Under the pieces are notes generated by a model that saw only the letters and a list, made by a program, of their open reading frames with translations, was not told the DNA's origin and did no database searches. 64,000 bases of DNA from positions 9,274,001 through 9,338,000 of the forward strand of contig NC_084774.1 in assembly GCF_028858725.1 (NCBI RefSeq), read 5' to 3'. How positions within the stretch are numbered: the stretch's first letter is position 1; every line of letters begins with the position of its first letter. The stretch is from Colius striatus. Its lineage: Eukaryota > Chordata > Aves > Coliiformes > Coliidae. This document shows, one piece after another, positions 61,595 to 64,000 of the stretch. Both the position numbers and the translations under genes were made by a program.

Positions 61595-64000
61595 CCTGGC
61601 TGTGCCGGGCGCGTGCTGCTGATAACGCCGTGGATGTGCCTGTGCCTGTGCCCGTGGCAGCAGACAGTTGGTGCCTCTGGGGGAGTTTCTCTGCCTGGCT
61701 GTGAGTTTTTTCTCTGCCATCCACAGGGACTGGAAGGGGCAGGTGCTGGTGACGGCAGCTGGGACACACTGCAGCGTGTCCCAACACCTCCCTGCTCCTT
61801 CCCACCACGAGCACTTCTGTCAGGGTGAGGATGATGCCAGAGCAGCCACCTCCTCTGCTCCCTGCCCCTCTCCTCCCCTGGAGCTGGGGTGGATTTCTGC
61901 ACTGAGCTAAACCTCCCCCCAAACCCCCCACAAGGACCCCACCAGCCTCTCCAGCTGAGCAGCCCCATGGCCCTGCCCTGGCACGACGGGCACAGCATGG
62001 CACTTCATTATTTCATAGTGTAAAAATAGCACCTGCCACAGGCAGCTGGGGGATTTACCCAGGCAAACCCTGACAATTCTGTTTCAATTAGCAGAGGTAC
62101 AGCACTGGTGTTAAGGCAGGCTCCTAGGAAGCATTTGGTAATGATCCATGTGAGAGCAGATCAGGATAATCAATACTCAGCAGGGGCCAAACCGCAGGGA
62201 TGGAGCCCAGCAGCAGCAGGGAGGGAGGAGGAAACGGAAGGAGGAGGAAAGGGAAGGAGATGGCATTGGTGTGGCTGGGGAGGGAGAGTGAGAGCTGAGC
62301 TGTGGGGGCAGTGGTGAGGTGCTCCTCACCCATGGGATGCTGTCAGCCCAGGAGCTGCTCATCCCCATCCCAGCACACGCAGCACAGGCAGCACCAGGTG
62401 CTCCCAGGGGCTGTGTGGAAGGGGAGGGACAGGAGCAGTTACCACACAATCACAGAATCATCTCAGTTTGGAAAAGCCCTTGAAGCTGCTGCAGTCCCAG
62501 CCCTGCCCTCACCCTGCCCAGCCCAGCACTGACCCACAGCCCTCAGCACCTCAGCCCCACGGCTTTGGGATCCCTCCAGGGCTGGGCACTCCCCCAGCTC
62601 CCTGGGCAGCCTGGCACAGGGCTGACACCCCTCTCAGGGAACCAGTTCTGCCTCAACTCAGAGAATTTGGAGGATGGGGATTTGAGGAGGACCAAGGATG
62701 AGATGAGGAATGGCCTTTTCTGAGGAAACAAGGAACCAGACAGAGAATCAACCTGGGATGGGGGTGAGAAGGAGGGACCCTGCATCACAGGGAAAGGACC
62801 AAAGGAGTCACCTCCTGTGGCTCTGAGCACTCCCTGATGCAGCTGAGGGGTGACTCTCCCCTCAGCCTCAACAAGAGAACAAACCCCAAGCCCAGAGCTC
62901 CACTGGAGAGCTGTGGCAGCGTGGGAGCTGCTGCCTGGGCATGGGAGGAGGCACATGTGGGTCTGGCTGCAGCGAGGACAGGCCTGGCCCTGCTCTCCCA
63001 CCACGCTCCCTGCCCCAAGCACGGCCTTGATGTGGTCAGGGCAGGGCTGAGGCAGCTCGAGCAGCAGCAGGACTGGCTGGGCTGGGGCTGCACCAGGGGC
63101 AGAGCTCCCCAAACACTGCTCCCTGTGCCCCTGAGGTTACCCACTGCATGCTGCCAGCCCTGACCCATGCTGCCTGAGGGCACACCTCAATGTCCCCCAG
63201 ACCCAGTGCCACCATGGGGCCCTGGACCAGAGCTTGTAGAGATGAGCTGTCACTGGTACCAGGAAGAAACCTTCATCCCACATCAGACCTTGGCCCTTTG
63301 TTAAAACAGTGAGGGGCTGTGCAAGGAGTCTCCCAGGAGACTGTCCTGCAGCCTAACACCCAGGAGAAGGGGGATTTGGTGCCTCAATACCCTGTTTCAG
63401 CTCTGGGGAACCCCAAGGTGTGGAGGTGAGCCCTGTGCCTCAGAGGTGCAGCCTCAGAGGTGTTGGGGCAGCAGAGATGCTCTGCCCTGCCCCAGCTGTG
63501 ATGAGCAACAAGCAGCTCTCCCAGCAGCTTCTCTGACCAGCCAGGCCAGTTATTTAACCAACCAAAGGGGAAGAAAGATGGTGGGTTTGGCTCAGCCATC
63601 CCCAGGGAGGAGCTGGCAGCACGGGGAGGAAGGAAGTGCTGTCACCCTGCCATGGCCCCTGTGCCACAGAGGTGGCTCCTGGCCCTGGGAGCCACAGCCA
63701 CTCTGGCTGGGCACGCTGCTGCCACTCAGGGCTGTGGGATGGGGTGAGTGGAACAGTGGAGACCCTTGTTGGGGATCTCACTGAGATAGTGTGACAGGCC
63801 TCACTGAGCCCCAGGATGCTGCAGGGCTCAGCTGTACCACTGCAGGGCTCATCTGTAGCACTGCAGGGCACAGGAGCCCCATCACTGGCACACCAACACA
63901 TTTCCTAGGCCCCACATCCCCTCTGCAAGCTCTCTCCTCATGACCAACCCCACACCAGACTCACAGGCAGCATCTTTCCTTGTTTTTTCTTGCTTTCCAA
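61595..64000. other. Intergenic, one CR1, no gene recognised
   Basis: Unique sequence. OPRL1, expected next in the conserved order, shows no seven-helix receptor exon up to the end of the window. Confidence 0.5.
62447..62665 (-). mobile_element. CR1 LINE 3' fragment
   Basis: It begins ACAATCACAGAATCATCTC and continues with AAAAGCCCTTGAAGCTGC and CCACGGCTTTGGGATCCC, the reverse strand of the copies at 1,325 and 43,850. Confidence 0.9.

Noticed and set aside
60466-61998. 510-codon minus-strand open frame
   Set aside because: It runs across two unrelated repeat arrays and a CpG-rich block. The composition (Pro, His, Thr, Gln repeats) is dictated by the DNA repeats.

Overview
The window is vertebrate nuclear DNA and almost certainly avian. 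It holds about ten truncated CR1 LINE copies carrying the CR1 3' end signature. It has GC-rich gene-dense sequence with CpG-island promoters and many minisatellites, as expected of a bird microchromosome. It also shows the conserved gene order SOX18 - TCEA2 - RGS19 (human 20q13.33; expected on a chicken chromosome 20 type chromosome). I cannot name the species.

Layout. 1-10,800: intergenic DNA on the 3' side of SOX18, with two CR1 pieces, a GGTTG-like repeat and a 550-bp CA/ATGGATGG array. 10,800-15,260: SOX18 on the minus strand, two coding exons, with a 1.7-kb intron largely filled by degenerate CCTGCATCC-type repeat. The promoter has a GC box, an inverted CCAAT box and a TATA element below a long GGA tract. 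15,260-34,700: intergenic DNA holding a SOX-site cluster next to a TATA box (22.75-22.93 kb), a roughly 43-copy 71-bp minisatellite (23.24-26.27 kb), a roughly 37-copy 20-bp minisatellite (31.65-32.39 kb) and an AT-rich candidate LTR (33.66-34.13 kb). 34,730-50,230: TCEA2 on the plus strand, ten coding exons and 300 aa, ending in an ATTAAA signal. 52,070-57,700: RGS19 on the minus strand, four recognised coding exons and 199 aa, convergent with TCEA2. 57,800-64,000: no recognisable coding exon; it holds a 120-bp repeat block and a 35-bp repeat rich in CACGTG. OPRL1, the expected next gene, is not seen in the window.

The three genes are not an operon. SOX18 is an endothelial SoxF transcription factor, TCEA2 is a tissue-restricted RNA polymerase II elongation factor (TFIIS) and RGS19 is a G-alpha-i GTPase-activating protein. 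Their adjacency is ancient synteny.

The most notable observation is TCEA2 intron 6. It has near-perfect minor-spliceosome (U12, AT-AC) signals, and a GT-AG pair shifted by exactly 11 nt at both ends would keep both frame and length. I found no credible new multi-gene system. The long ORFs across the minisatellites are repeat artefacts.
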